Numbered from the stretch's first letter, positions 33,465-44,519 are shown. The stretch is 64,000 bases of DNA from Prochilodus magdalenae (GCA_024036415.1 JAMWET010005455.1:277501-341500); one strand, 5' to 3'. Translations and numbers: made by a program. The notes: generated by a model from the letters alone, not told the origin.

Positions 33465-34540
33465 TATTTTTTCTTAAATTCGTTCTTCTAAAAGGTTCTA
33501 AGAAAAAGTCTACATCAGTTTTATGATATTGTTTGCACTTTTGTGCTTGAGTGTGTGGAGATACTATTCCTACCTATAAGCAAATCCCAAGTAAGAAAAG
33601 CAGTGGCGAATGCCAGAACCTTAGTAAAAAAAAGATTTTTTTTTTAAGATTTGTTGATGGATGAGCATCAAATTGCTTTACCAAACGGGACTCCAGTGAA
33701 GACGCATGCACACTGTGCCAAATCTATTGGTCCTTTACTCGCTGCATTTTGCCTGTGACTCTAATGATGATGAATTTTTGACAAGTTCTCATTTTTTGAT
33801 CTGTAATGTTAATACATTGTGTGACGCTTATGTGTTATGAACTCCTGTCTCCGATAGTCTTCAGATAAAGTGTTACTGAAGTTTCTAACCACCAAAAGTA
33901 ATAGTAAAGACCAGTGGCAACCAAGAGAAACCTCCCTGTTCTCTGTTTTACGATATCATTTATTGTGCAGTATGAGATTCTGCATCCACATATCATATCC
34001 AGATGCCTTCAGGTCATTTTATAATTTTTTTTATATATATATATTATATAATGTCCAAGTTTGTTGTGTAAGCCACCTGTAAGTTGGTTAGCAACTCAAT
34101 CACAGGTTCCACAAAGCTATTGTCAACAAGTTGCCTCACAAAAATGGAAATAAAAAGAAAAGACTTCAGACTGTAGGCTGGCCCTGTAACAGTGAGAAAG
34201 AACAGTGGACTTGGAATGGTTCTCTCTCTTTAATGGCAGAGAGGACAGATTTCTGGACGTAAACCTCTACTTGCTAAATACCACAGTGCCTGCTGCTCCT
34301 CATTGTACAGTCCATGTGAAGAACACTCTCCGAGGACGTGTGGTTAGCAGCTGCCTGGAGAGGCTTCAGCTGTGACTGGGAGCTGGGCGATGGCTTTGCC
34401 AAGCACAAGGTTTCATAGCTGTACTGGCACGTTCAATTTGAAATGCTCAGTGCATGCCATCATACGAAGCAGAAACTCTGATATTGTATATAACAACATA
34501 CCTACAAGACAAAGCCTGGAGCATGGAGGATCCCTGCACT
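33465..34540. other. Non-coding stretch, no gene seen
   Basis: AT-rich with a (TA)n run near 34033-34050. The ORFs are short and unrecognised. Confidence 0.45.
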
Positions 34541-34544
34541 GCAT

Positions 34545-34660
34545 ACGTTAGTGTTTGCCCTGCTCTGAAAACACCTGATCCAACTAATCAGCTAATTAAC
34601 AAACCCTACTTGAGTGCTCCAGAATCAGGGTTGGGAAGCCCTGCTCCAAGGAAAAGTCTA
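34545..34660. repeat. Fold-back MITE fragment
   Basis: AAAACACCTGATCCAACTAA, TCAGCTAATTAACAAACC and AATCAGGGTTGGGAAGCCCT follow the internal and right-arm text of the same general MITE type as 1632-1820. One arm is mostly lost. Confidence 0.5.
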
Positions 34661-34749
34661 GCACCTCTAACTGCCATTTTTGAATGACATGTGAATAATT
34701 CATTGTGGAATTTAATGCATGTTCTGGATGGACCATAGTCTTGGGTCTA

Positions 34750-34935
34750 TCAGCAATGACACAAATCCCAGTCTACAGGAAACTCTCCTTAGAATTGTGC
34801 CAGAGAAGGCATCCACCAAATCTGTTCCAACTGCACAATTCTTTGATGCAAGAGTGTCTGAACATTGATGTGGCCTACATTAGAAACCTGTCCAGTCCAT
34901 GCCAAATCCAAGCATAGCTATTACTTGTTTTTTTG
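34750..34935 (+). mobile_element. Tc1-C fragment, 3' end
   Basis: ATCCCAGTCTACAGGAAACT, AGAATTGTGCCAGAGAAGGC, ATCCACCAAATCTGTTCC and GAACATTGATGTGGCCTACA correspond to the deletion junction and C-terminal end seen in 43295-43770. The leader and the helix-turn-helix are absent. Confidence 0.65.
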
Positions 34936-34939
34936 TCCA

Positions 34940-35455
34940 GTGAGCTAATATGAACAGATAAAATAGAATAATAATAAATCAATAAATAAATAGAGAGAAC
35001 TGAACTGCACGCAAACCGGGTCCGTTCTTCTGTGCTTCTACCACTTGGACTGTAAGGCTTGCCTCCACTGTGCTAATGCTGCAATTTCATCATGCTCAAT
35101 TAACCCTTCAGTTACAAGTAGGAAGAGAGACAGAACTAAATGTCATTAAACACAGCCTGTGTCGTGCTCTTAGGATGGCTCGTGTGCTGTGTTTACAAGC
35201 AGATTACATGTCACATTGATTAATAATGCAAGGTGCTGGAATGCCAGTTTTCAGCTTGATTTCATCTCAAATGTTATCTCATTATTTTCCCCAATCATTC
35301 TCCAAAATAATGATCAGCTTTACCTTCAAGCAGCAGTATACATACTGTATTAACCCTTTGTGTTATTATTGTGGTTATGCTAGACCATTTAATTGTTATT
35401 ACATAGTTTCATATGTTGTTGCATTTTGAATTTCTATTGACTTCTGAACTTTTTT
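34940..35455. other. Repeat-poor block, candidate conserved non-coding DNA
   Basis: 35040-35350 is complex, repeat-free and rich in ATTA/TAAT cores (CTCAATTAACCC, TTGATTAATAATGC). No ORF of interest. Enhancer-like texture only. Confidence 0.3.
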
Positions 35456-35459
35456 TCAT

Positions 35460-37160
35460 TTTTATTGATGGAAATCAGCATAGTGTCGGGAACAAAGAGC
35501 TTGGACTGGCACCCACAGAGAAGTAAAAAAGTAAGGAGAGAAGTCAGGAGAATGGAAGGAGGTCGAAAGCCCAGAGCAAAACGAGGACTGAGGAAAAAGC
35601 GGGTGATGGGAGACTAAGACCTAGACCAGGAGTGATTGGTTGACTGGGGTCACCATGTGATGCACTCTGGGAAGTGGAGTTCGGGAGAGTGAGTCAGGGA
35701 AACCTGGAAGTGTGACACATGGCAAAACGTTCTGCAAAACAAAAATCTTTTTAAGGTCTTTACAGCATGGGGGTCCTATTACAGCAACTGAGAAGCCAAG
35801 ATTTGATTGTTCCTTATTATAATACCTAAGTTTGCATTAACATGGTAATGCACAGAACAATCTATTTGCTGTGTGAAATGTAGGATTTAATGTAGTTAAA
35901 CTGATTTTTTAATGTACTCTAGTGTGCTTGTACAGCCTCCACAGGAAAGTTTTAATATTTAACATAAGCTACTATCTTAGCAAAGACCACACGACCAACT
36001 TGATCATTTTTTTTTAAATGAACATTTGTATATTTTTAAAATATATATTTTAGGATAAAAATGACTATTGAACAAATTAACTGTTTGAAAATAAAGGGCT
36101 TTACGACATGACTCGCTTTGTTTGATTCTCCAAATGATTCTGTGTAAATGAAGATATGTGTGTGCAGAGTAATGTTACATAATGTTATACTGGTTGATTG
36201 CAGCCAATAGGCTAAACAACATGTTAGCTAGCTAGCTAATTAGCCATGAGCCTATTTAGATGTCTAACAGTGACCTCAAACAACCAGGAAAGTTGTTAAT
36301 CAAACAAAGTTGTATTGGTGCAGCACAGCATGCGTTATCCATGCATGCAGTTTAATTGGTTAAAAAGCTCATCTGGTTTGAAGAACAGAAGAGTTGTATT
36401 GATTTAGCTGTATTTACATTTTTGTTACATTTGTGATTTAGTAATGCTTCAATACTCAAAGAGGCAGGAAAAGACACCAGGAGGAGTAAAAACTGAATTT
36501 ATTTAATGGGAGTAGTCACAGGGAAGTCAGTGGCTGGATTAGGCAAACAGTCAGTCAAAATGTACTCAAAAGTCCAAAAGCCAGAAAATCAGAGCGGGCG
36601 TGAAAGTAAAGGAGGAGTCTGCTCTCGGAATTTAGGAGAAGCTGATCTGAGTGGTGGATCCACATATGGGTGTGACAAACATAAAGTGGCCAGGCTTGGA
36701 ACGCATGTAGAACATATACAGAACGACAAACCATTCAACTAAACATAGAGGTTATATAAACGGCAGCTACTGAGTCGACCACTTACAGGTGGAGCCAGGA
36801 AGAGTTCAGGTGGAGTCTCTCCAATAAGGGGTGGGGGGCACTGTGACACTTTTTAGCAGCTGCTACAGCTAGCCCCTCTGTCTGGCTCTTTCATTTCTCC
36901 CTGCCTATGGAATAGGTGGCACCTTTGGGCTAGGTTGCTTTGGTATTCCAAGTATTCCATTCCTGGGGGTTGATAGATGGCTGCAGTTGTTCTGGTTATT
37001 TGGGTGTTGGTGAACTTGTACCAGAAAACACAAATATGTTATGACTTAAAATCACTAAAACAAATTTCAGCGTCATTTATTGTTGACCAAAAGGAATTCG
37101 GAGACATAGTTCATTTTCAATTGCACCGGCACCTATAATATCTCAGTTTATGCCATTCAT
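35460..37160. other. Non-coding stretch with possible LTR-derived text
   Basis: 35470-35740 and 36460-36850 are purine-rich and resemble 32665-33090 in word order (for example CACTCTGGGAAGTGGAGTTC, GGTGGAGCCAGGAAGAGTTC). The rest is unique and AT-rich. No coding region was recognised. Confidence 0.35.
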
Positions 37161-37163
37161 CTA

Positions 37164-37696
37164 CAGGGGAAGGACAATGAAACTGAAACACCTGTCATTT
37201 TAGTGTGGGAGGTCTCATGGCTAAATTGGACCAGCCTGGTGGCCAATCTTCATTAATTGCACATTGCACCAGTAAGAGCAGAGTGTGAAGGTTCAGTTAG
37301 CAGGTAAGAGCACAGGTCTGCTCAAAATACTGCAATGCACACAACATTATGGGTGACATGCCAGAGTTCAAAAGAGGACAAATTGTTGGTGCACGTCTTG
37401 CTGGCGCATCTGTGACCAAGACAGCAAGTCTTTGTGATGTATCAAGAGCCACGGTATCCAGGGTAATGTCAGCATACCACCAAGAAGGACGAACCTCCAC
37501 CAGCATCACGTAGTGACCTGGCCACTATCCTGCAAGAAGAATGGCTTAAAACCCCTCTGACCACTGTGCAGGACGCAGTATATGCCATTCCCAAGACGAA
37601 CTGACGCTGTATTGGCCGCAAAAGGAGGCCCTACACCATACTAATAAATGATTGTGCTCTAAAACCAGGTGTTTCAGTTTCATTGTCCAACCCCTG
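37164..37696 (+). mobile_element. Tc1-A non-autonomous element, copy 2 (533 bp)
   Basis: Complete, from CAGGGGAAGGACAATG to CATTGTCCAACCCCTG, with TA on both sides (37162-37163, 37697-37698). It has the same internal deletion as copies 1 and 3: the text after the truncated helix-turn-helix frame jumps to AGTGACCTGGCCACTATCCT and the last transposase residues. It differs from copy 1 at scattered sites and by about ten bases near the junction side (it keeps ATGGCTTAAAACC). Confidence 0.9.
37349..37513 (+). pseudogene. Truncated Tc1-A transposase, N-terminal HTH only, 54 codons
   Basis: ATG at 37349, stop TAG at 37511-37513. It has the same 54-codon frame as in the copy at 21263, with MGDMPEFKRGQIVGARLAGA at its start and SRATVSRVMSAYHQE near its end. 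Only the first DNA-binding subdomain remains; no catalytic residue is present. The frame is undamaged. Confidence 0.75.
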
Positions 37697-37699
37697 TAG

Positions 37700-38900
37700 A
37701 TGATGAATTAAAATTGTGCAGCAAAAAAATGTCAGCCTGTTCTGTGGATGTGTTTATTATTTTCACATCAAATCAATAAAACATATAATTGATGTTAAAG
37801 GGTGTCTGTCAGTCTTGGCGTACCCGTTTGTACTGGGAAGTTAAGTATGTCCTTGTTTTGCAAGCGAAGATATTAGGTCATTTGCTGGGAGACGGAGACA
37901 AACGTGTCTGTGCACATTTGTGTGTGTTGATTACACTCGGCTGGGTTTAGGTGGAGAAAAGGAGTGGTGACAAAACAGCTGATCATTTGAGCAGATGAGG
38001 TTTGTCCTCAGGGAGCTACAGACACACACACACGTACAGTATATTTGTACACACCTCTGCACAAGTGTGTAAGCACACATTCACAGACTTGATTGATATC
38101 CTATAGAGGTCATCTCAAGTACCAGAAGGTCAGAGACATGTGCTTATGGCCTGTCAAATTAAAAGGACAGCCTCCTTCTTACACACAATCACATGAATGA
38201 CCTCCTTATTCCCCAGATGCAGTCCTGATTTTCATTGTCCTCACTGGGCACTCTCCCAGGGCCAAAGCTCTCTCATATTTCTCTAACTGTTTGGCATATT
38301 TACAATTTTTGTTATTGCATAACCTGCTGCATAAAGGTAGTCAGTCAATAAGAGGACAACCGTTTTACATTCAGTGTCAGTCTAAATAGATTATATAAGG
38401 ACAAGCCGGCAAGACACATTCCAAAAACAGTGGGGATGGCAAAGCATTTAACACTAATTAAGAAATGTTGCCATTCCTTCACACAACACTTAAACGATGT
38501 TTGGCACTGAGGATGCCAAGTGACCAACGACAGACTGCAGGCAGACCAGTCCAGTTCCCGGTCCCTTTTTTCTTCCACAGTCATGCCTTTGTAATGTGGG
38601 CAGCATGTGGTTTTGCAGCGTCTTGAAGAAAAAGGCAGGGTTCCCCTGGAAAAGATGTCTTCATAAAGGCAGCATGTGTCCTCAAAGACTTTTCTGCTTT
38701 AATGCTGCATCACAGAAGTGTAAATGGCCTTTGTCAGGGGCACATTGACCTCATACCATGAGAGATACTTATTGCTGATAACAGTCTGGATGGTTCGTTT
38801 TTGGTCTGGAGTGCATGGGGCATCCATTTTCTCAGCAAAAGATCTACAGTAGAATACTGATTCATCTGACCAACATGCATGTTTCCACTGTGTGATGGAA
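37700..38900. other. Non-coding stretch, no gene seen
   Basis: 37790-38000 is complex and repeat-free. A short (CA)n run lies near 38023. ORFs up to 79 codons are unrecognised. Confidence 0.4.
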
Positions 38901-38904
38901 TCTC

Positions 38905-39223
38905 CACTCATCTTTTAAAGAATAGTGGCAGAAATGAAACTTGGTGGGTAGGTTTGATATTGTGAGACATGCTAATGATTCAAGTTTCAGGCTCAGCCAT
39001 GGATGTGATGTATAAGGATCGCTGTACATGACAGACCTAACAGAAGCCACGAAGATACTGACAGACACTACTTCTGTTTGTGTAGCCCAATAAATATTAC
39101 CCATATCAGTCTAAATTCATTACCATTTATTGTTACTGGTAACCTTTATCTTCCTTCGCTGTCGCACTGCAAACCTCCTTCTTCTGGTATTCTTAAAAAA
39201 AAGTGTTCTTTAAATGATGAGTG
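38905..39223 (+). mobile_element. Tc1-B mini-element (319 bp)
   Basis: Starts CACTCATCTTTTAAAGAATA and ends AAATGATGAGTG, the inverted ends of family Tc1-B. Between them are the family 5' leader (GAAACTTGGTGGGTAGGTTT) and the 3' untranslated block (ACAGACACTACTTCTGTTTG, CCCATATCAGTCTAAATT). All of the transposase is deleted. This is the shortest end-to-end derivative in the window and could be mobile if an enzyme were supplied. The flanking TA is not perfect on both sides. Confidence 0.65.
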
Positions 39224-39447
39224 ATTGAAATAAAGCTTTCCTTATTATTTATAATGCGTGATAACAATTTGCTAGTATTACAGAACTTGGCTGCTTTTGC
39301 GTTGAAACAGATGGACTGGTAAGGGCTTGGCTAGTAATGTTACCTGGGGTAACAGACTGTAAGCATTTGCCTGTTTATCAAAAAACACTGGCTGCCTTTC
39401 TGTGTTTATATTATATATGTCATTTACTTTGCTTTCTGTAGTCTTCA

Positions 39448-39526
39448 TAAGGTGTGTCCAGTCTTGTCCAAAGGGCTGGTGTGGCTGCAGGTTTTTGTTT
39501 CAAATAAGCCCCATGAACCTGATTCT
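39448..39526. repeat. Fold-back MITE fragment hit by Tc1-A
   Basis: GTGTCCAGTCTTGTCCAAAG, GGCTGGTGTGGCTGCAGG and TTTTTGTTTCAAATAAGCC match the left part of the MITE type at 63241-63378. It is cut short at 39526, where Tc1-A copy 3 begins. A matching right arm after 40061 could not be recognised. Confidence 0.5.
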
Positions 39527-39527
39527 A

Positions 39528-40059
39528 CAGGGGTTGGACAATGAAACTGAAACACCTGTCATTTTAGTGTGGGAGGTCTCATGGCTAAATTGGACCAGCC
39601 TGGTGGCCAATCTTCATTAATTGCACATTGCACCAGTAAGAGCAGAGTGTGAAGGTTCAGTTAGCAGGTAAGAGCACAGTTCTGCTCAAAATATTGCAAT
39701 GCACACAACATTATGGGTGACATACCAGAGTTCAAAAGAGGACACATTGTTGGTGCATGTCTTGCTGGCGCATCTGTGACCAAGACAGCAAGTCTTTGTG
39801 ATGTATCAAGAGCCACGGTATCCAGTGTAATGTCAGCATACCACCAAGAAGGACGAACTTCCACCAGCATCACGTAGTGACCTGGCCACTATCCTGCAAG
39901 AAGAATGTCTTAAAATCCCTCTGACCACTGTGCAGGACTTGTATATGTCATTCCCAAGACCAACTGACGCTGTATTGGCCATAAAAGGAGGCCCTACACC
40001 ATACTAATAAATGATTGTGGTCTAAAACCAGGTGTTTCAGTTTCATTGTCCAACCACTG
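39528..40059 (+). mobile_element. Tc1-A non-autonomous element, copy 3 (532 bp)
   Basis: Complete, from CAGGGGTTGGACAATG to CATTGTCCAACCACTG, with TA at 39526-39527 and 40060-40061. It has the same deletion junction as copies 1 and 2. It sits directly against a fold-back fragment, so it appears to have landed inside or at the edge of that element. Confidence 0.9.
39713..39877 (+). pseudogene. Truncated Tc1-A transposase, N-terminal HTH only, 54 codons
   Basis: ATG at 39713, stop TAG at 39875-39877. It keeps the same 54 codons as the two other deleted copies, with a few substitutions (a histidine codon replaces glutamine after KRG; cysteine/methionine-type changes nearby). It is again open, despite being unable to transpose itself. 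Confidence 0.7.
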
Positions 40060-40061
40060 TA

Positions 40062-40430
40062 CTTGACTTATCAACTGCTCAGCCTTCAAACAACCGATCA
40101 TGTGATCTTGTCCTTTGTTAAAATCAAAACCTGCAGTCTCGTGAACGTTTTGTGGATAAGATTCAGTGTTCTTGCTATAAGGCTTTCATTTAATGTAGTG
40201 ATGGTAAAATGCAGCATGGGCTGAGTGCCTCAGTCTGACTAATTTACTGCCACTGACGTTCTTTCAGCAGAGGTTTGTTCATCGCTAGGTGGAGGAGGTA
40301 CAGCTTGTGATGGTGACTGGGAAAGAGATATGTCAGTGATTATTTTGCAAGTGGACAGTTACCTGAACTCACAGCAGTAATTAAATATTCATATAACTGA
40401 GTCCCCTATGACTGAAACATACCTTATAGT
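40062..40430. other. Non-coding stretch, no gene seen
   Basis: Unique sequence between Tc1-A copy 3 and a Tc1-C copy. A 69-codon ORF crosses the boundary and has no meaning as a protein. Confidence 0.45.
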
Positions 40431-40433
40431 GTG

Positions 40434-40935
40434 TAATACCTCCACACATACCAATAACAACTGTGACTGGATTTGGCATGTACTGTAAAAGTTTCTGGAT
40501 GTAGGCTACATCAGTGTTCAGACTTGAATCAATGAATTCTGCAGTTGGGCAAGATTTGATGGATTCCTTCACTGACACACCTCTCAGAAGTATTTCCTGT
40601 AGACTGGGATTTTTGCCATTGCCGGTAGACCCTATGCTTCCATACACCTTCAAAATCAGCTACTTCTTTCACACTAGGGTCTTTGACACGACCAAATGCA
40701 ATCACTCCTTTCAGCCAATCAATACCATCTGCTTTGGACCCATTTTCCACACATGGAACGAGACATTCACTGCACTGTAGCACCTCTTCACAATCTATGA
40801 ATCCCGTCGCTCACACCCACAGCTATTTTTATAGCCCCATCATCCTTGTGCAGCTTCATCTGCAGGAGTGTTAAGTTACTACCACCTTAAACACACAAGG
40901 TGACTCATTACTTGGTCCGGCGGTCCTATATTTGA
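40434..40935 (-). mobile_element. Tc1-C copy, internally deleted, with HTH relic
   Basis: On the minus strand, an open stretch of 84 codons (40783 to 40529) reads SECLVPCVENGSKADGIDWL, then KGVIAFGRVKDPSVKEVADF, then VYRQWQKSQSTGN. It then jumps to SEGIHQILPNC from the C-terminal end. VKEVADF..V is the helix-turn-helix. The catalytic centre is missing. A further C-terminal segment follows at 40440-40520 (FIDSSLNTDVAYIQKLLQ). The junction after QKSQSTGN recurs in 43295, 51447 and 34750. Confidence 0.7.
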
Positions 40936-40939
40936 AAGG

Positions 40940-41385
40940 CAGTGTCTTAGGTTGAGCAAGACGTTTGGTAATATTCTGTAAAGCTTGTCCTATCCTAAAA
41001 TAACTGTGACAGAATGCATTGGTGAGCATTAGTGGGCAGAGCACATATAGATCGATTGATACTATGCTGCACAATCAATGGTCATTCAATCTATGCTAAA
41101 CAATTAACAGTCACTCACTATTACCTCTCCGGACACTGTGAAAAGCAGATCACTTTGTTAAATGAGCCTATGAGCAGCACGCAAAGTGCATTCATGGATG
41201 TCTGAGGCGGTCAAGCAGACTCCGTGGTTATGCGATGAGGTGCAACTGTAATAATGCAAAAATCTATGCTGTATGCAGCAATGCGTGTTCAGCTGTTTAA
41301 GAGGTGCGCAATAACCTCATAACAAGACTAAGTGAGTGCATTACACACAATCATTTATTTACATGCGGCTGATGTCTATTCTCTC
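40940..41385. other. Unique stretch upstream of a candidate exon
   Basis: No repeat was recognised. The last bases (TCTATTCTCTCCTCAG) form a good pyrimidine tract and 3' splice site. Confidence 0.4.
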
Positions 41386-41390
41386 CTCAG

Positions 41391-41545
41391 GTGGAGGGCA
41401 TCAGTACCCACTAAATCACCCTTGCAGCCCGCTGACGCAGACCACCCTCACCCAGCATCCATCATGCTGAAGGAACCGAAGGTTACGATGGCACAAGAGC
41501 CCAGACTACAGAGGAACCAAAAAGGAAATGAAGGACGCAGGGCCT
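41391..41545 (+). other. Candidate internal exon, 155 bp
   Basis: Preceded by a strong 3' splice site (TCTATTCTCTCCTCAG, ending 41390) and followed by a good donor (GCCT|GTAAGA at 41545/41546). One frame is open throughout: WRASVPTKSPLQPADADHPH, then PASIMLKEPKVTMAQEPRLQ, then RNQKGNEGRRAC. The other two frames have stops. Coding, 5'-UTR or non-coding RNA exon are all possible. I do not recognise the peptide, and no partner exon was found in the window. The sequence downstream (41580-41680) is complex and could be conserved. Both splice signals flanking an open frame make this the best exon candidate here. Confidence 0.25.
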
Positions 41546-41549
41546 GTAA

Positions 41550-41935
41550 GATAGATCTGTTTTTTTATATGGGTTTTTTTGGCACCATTTGCCATTAATT
41601 GGTCTAGCAGCTCCGTCACGCGGTCGCTTTTTATTTGTCAACGGTGTGTTTGGTTTAATCTGCTTATAAAATGCACTGTTTCATCTTTAAAATCAATCTT
41701 ATGGCCTTCCGATCAAACTCACAACTGGTAGTAATGTGTCATAGTATCATCTACAATAGCAATACCAAGCAGAACAAACACATGAAAAATATAATAACTA
41801 CTAAGTCATATGATATATGGAACAAACTCATACTACAGCTACTGACTGTTCCAATTAAAGATATACAGTATTTCATGGTGCTTTTGTCTTATACTACAGA
41901 CATCATCCAAACTAATACAAAACACAGCTAATGGA
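41550..41935. other. Non-coding stretch
   Basis: The 41580-41680 part is CpG-bearing and repeat-free. The rest is AT-rich with an unrecognised 86-codon ORF at 41671-41931. Confidence 0.35.
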
Positions 41936-41944
41936 GAAGCATCC

Positions 41945-42080
41945 AGCAGTGGAGGATGTAGTTGCATGTAGTTGAGTAAAAATAGAGACACCCAAGGTTA
42001 AATATAAGTGCCGCCTTTAGTCCTCCACTTGAGTAAAAGTACTAAAGTATTCACCGTCAAATGTACTTAAGTATGGAACA
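41945..42080. repeat. Dispersed repeat (AGTAAAAGTACT type)
   Basis: CCTCCACTTGAGTAAAAGTA, CTAAAGTATTCACCGTC and TGTACTTAAGTATGGAA follow the text of a short non-autonomous DNA element common in fish. GTAGTTGCATGTAGTTGAGT at the left is a small duplication of a related motif. Confidence 0.5.
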
Positions 42081-42114
42081 TCATTTCTGGATCAAGACTC
42101 TTAATCTGCTCATT

Positions 42115-42300
42115 TTAGGTGTAGAGACTCTAGTGTCTCTCAGCCCACCAGTCTTTAATAGAAGGTCATTAATTAGTCTGACACTGATGTCTATTCAAAG
42201 GATCATAAGCACCAAACACTGAAGGAGAACATTTACCATTAGCTAGAACCAAGCTCTCTCCGACAGATCAAAACACGCCTCAAAACAAAGTAAGCCCAGG
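42115..42300 (+). repeat. Dispersed repeat E, copy 2
   Basis: Partner of 16745-16925 with the same block order: GAGACTCTAGTGTC, AGAAGGTCATTAATTAGTCT, CACTGAAGGAGAACAT and AGAACCAAGCTCTCTCC. It directly follows the 41945-42080 repeat here but not in copy 1, so they are separate insertions. Confidence 0.65.
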
Positions 42301-42304
42301 CTGC

Positions 42305-43290
42305 TTTGTATGCTCAGCTTTCCCGCTGTGGTTTTAGCTCTCTGTATGTTTTGTGAGTGTGTTCCAAGCTTGCCGGTAGGCAATAAGGACTCTGTTACAA
42401 GATGACATCACCTTGTAACAGAAAAAACGGAATTCCAACAAGCTGTTTTTAGGCAGTTGAAAAAAGCGGCTTCTGTGTTCTGTTTTGTGAAATACACATG
42501 CTGAGAATTTTCTTCATTAAGTATGAAATATTATTAATGCTTTTTGTTTTTCTTTTTAGTATATTAAATTTTTATAGATTTGGTCACTTTATGTGTGGAC
42601 AAAGGTTTCCTAAACTGCTGTTGATGTGGACTTAAAATATTAAAAATACATATTCTTAAATATTCCAAAAGTGAATTGTTCATTCATGCATGATCTTTCA
42701 TAGCTTAACAGTGTGACCTTTTACATGCATGAAAAATAAATGTGGACTGAAATTATTAATGGGTACTAATTTCGGGATGAATGCCATACTGCAATTTGTC
42801 ATTAGGTTGTATGGGATTTTCCTACTTGCAGTGAGTAGGCCACTGGGAGGCTTTTAAGGTCTACAGAGAAAATGTAATGGTGGAAACTAAAATAATTTGT
42901 ACATTATTTTTATTCACTGGTCTGACAGTTAAACCCTGCAAGTTTTAGACAGAAACAAAAGGGTTAAATTCTTGAACTCTAGGTAAATATACCTTGTCAA
43001 GCTCTCCTATTGATTAGGGGAAAAGTTCAAATGTGTTTAATGTTGTAATGTCATCACTGTAATTACAAAGTCAAAGAGGAATCAACCAATCACACTTTGA
43101 CTTCCAATGAGAAGAACATCACTCCAGGTCTGCTGAAAGTCTTGGATAAATCTCTGACTGTGTATATGAGCTGCAGCCTAATCAATGGGGTGATAGAAAC
43201 TGAAAACATTGGTGGCAGCTGTACACTCCAGCTTACTGCTGAATCAATGTAAAACAGCTACAAGGTAGAACATATGGTAATTACAAAAAC
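42305..43290. other. AT-rich non-coding DNA
   Basis: No gene, no tandem array and no recognised repeat. Confidence 0.45.
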
Positions 43291-43294
43291 ATAG

Positions 43295-43770
43295 TTACCT
43301 TGTGTGTTCAAGGTGGTAGTAACTTCAGGCTCCTGCAGATGGTGCTGCACAAGGATGACCAGGCTATAATACCTGCAGGGTGTGAGTGACGGGATTCATA
43401 GATTGAGAAGAGGCAGTACAGTGCAGTGAATGTCTGATTCCATGTGTGGAAAATGGACCCAAAGCTGCTTTTAATGATTAGCTAAAAGGAGTTTTGGGTG
43501 TGCCAAAGACCATAGTGTAAAGGAAGTAGCTGAATCTGCAGGTTTGGAAGCATACAGTCATAGGGGTCTACCAGCAGTGGCAAAAATCCCAGTCTACAGG
43601 AAATTCTCTCTCAGCATTGCGCCAGGTAATTTGGCCCAACTGCACAGTTCTTTAATGCAGAAGTGGCTGAACTTTGATGCAGCCTACATCCAGAAACTTG
43701 TCCTGTCCAAATTCAATCACAGCTGTTATTCATGCTCATGGAGATATTACATGCTGTTAAGTATGTCTTT
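43295..43770 (+). mobile_element. Tc1-C copy, internally deleted, longest of its type
   Basis: Runs from the leader (ACCTTGTGTGTTCAAGGTGG, AGTAACTTCAGGCTCCTGCA) through the helix-turn-helix relic (GTGTAAAGGAAGTAGCTGAA, with the GVYQQWQKSQSTGN-like end). After the family junction it continues to the C-terminal segment LNFDAAYIQKLVLSKFNHSC and fades after GAGATATTACATGCTG. It is interrupted by stops (for example TTAATGATTAG). It gives the best view of the deleted Tc1-C structure, about 470 bp. Confidence 0.7.
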
Positions 43771-43774
43771 AAAT

Positions 43775-44515
43775 ATGTAAGTATCTAAAATCACCATAGT
43801 CAACTTTCTACTGGAGGCAGTCGCACTTCTCCTGCAACTGCAACTACAACTTCTTCTGCATTCCTAAATGGTGTGCTTTGGGAGGGGGGTTGAAAAGCTT
43901 GCCTTAACCCTGTCCCATCACAAGATTGCCATAGCCTCTGATGGCCAGACCAGGCCTGAAGGACGAGATTGATTTACGTGAGCTGTCCACCTCACCCTGA
44001 GGGACTCTGGGTATTGATAGGCCCCCTCCCTCCCCACACACTTACCCCTCCTGCCACCACCACCATGGTTGTCTCTCATTGCCTCTATCGATCGGGCAGT
44101 ATTTCAATGGTGCGTGACCTGAGACACTGTTGCAGATTGCCTGCTTGTCACTCAGCTGCTGCTGGGGTCAAGCCCCCTATGCATTAGGCCCGGCCCAGAT
44201 TATTATTCGGCGGCGAAAGCACTCCGGGAGATTGTGCCGACGCATACACATTGGTCCCGGCTGTCGGAGGGAGAGGAGCGATGGCGGCGGGCTTCTTTGG
44301 CACCGGCTGGTGGAATTGTCGAGGCCGGCAGACAGACAGGGCAGAGCGGTGTAGGTGCCAGCACGCTTGAGTGACTGGCTTATGTCTCCAGCAGATTACC
44401 GGAGCGCTGGGGTTTGGGATCCAAGCCAAGGTCCTGGCCTCTTGTCGCTGAATGGATTTGCTCAGACCTCCCAAAGTGTGAACGTGGCATGTAAACAATT
44501 ATTTTGAAGTGCAGG
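43775..44515. other. GC-rich unique block, no gene recognised
   Basis: CpG-rich between about 44180 and 44430 (ATTATTCGGCGGCGAAAGCA, GGAGCGATGGCGGCGGGC). Opposing ORFs of 72-104 codons have no domain. The block could be a small CpG island or a conserved element. No TATA box or clear exon structure was seen. Confidence 0.3.
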
Positions 44516-44519
44516 AGGA

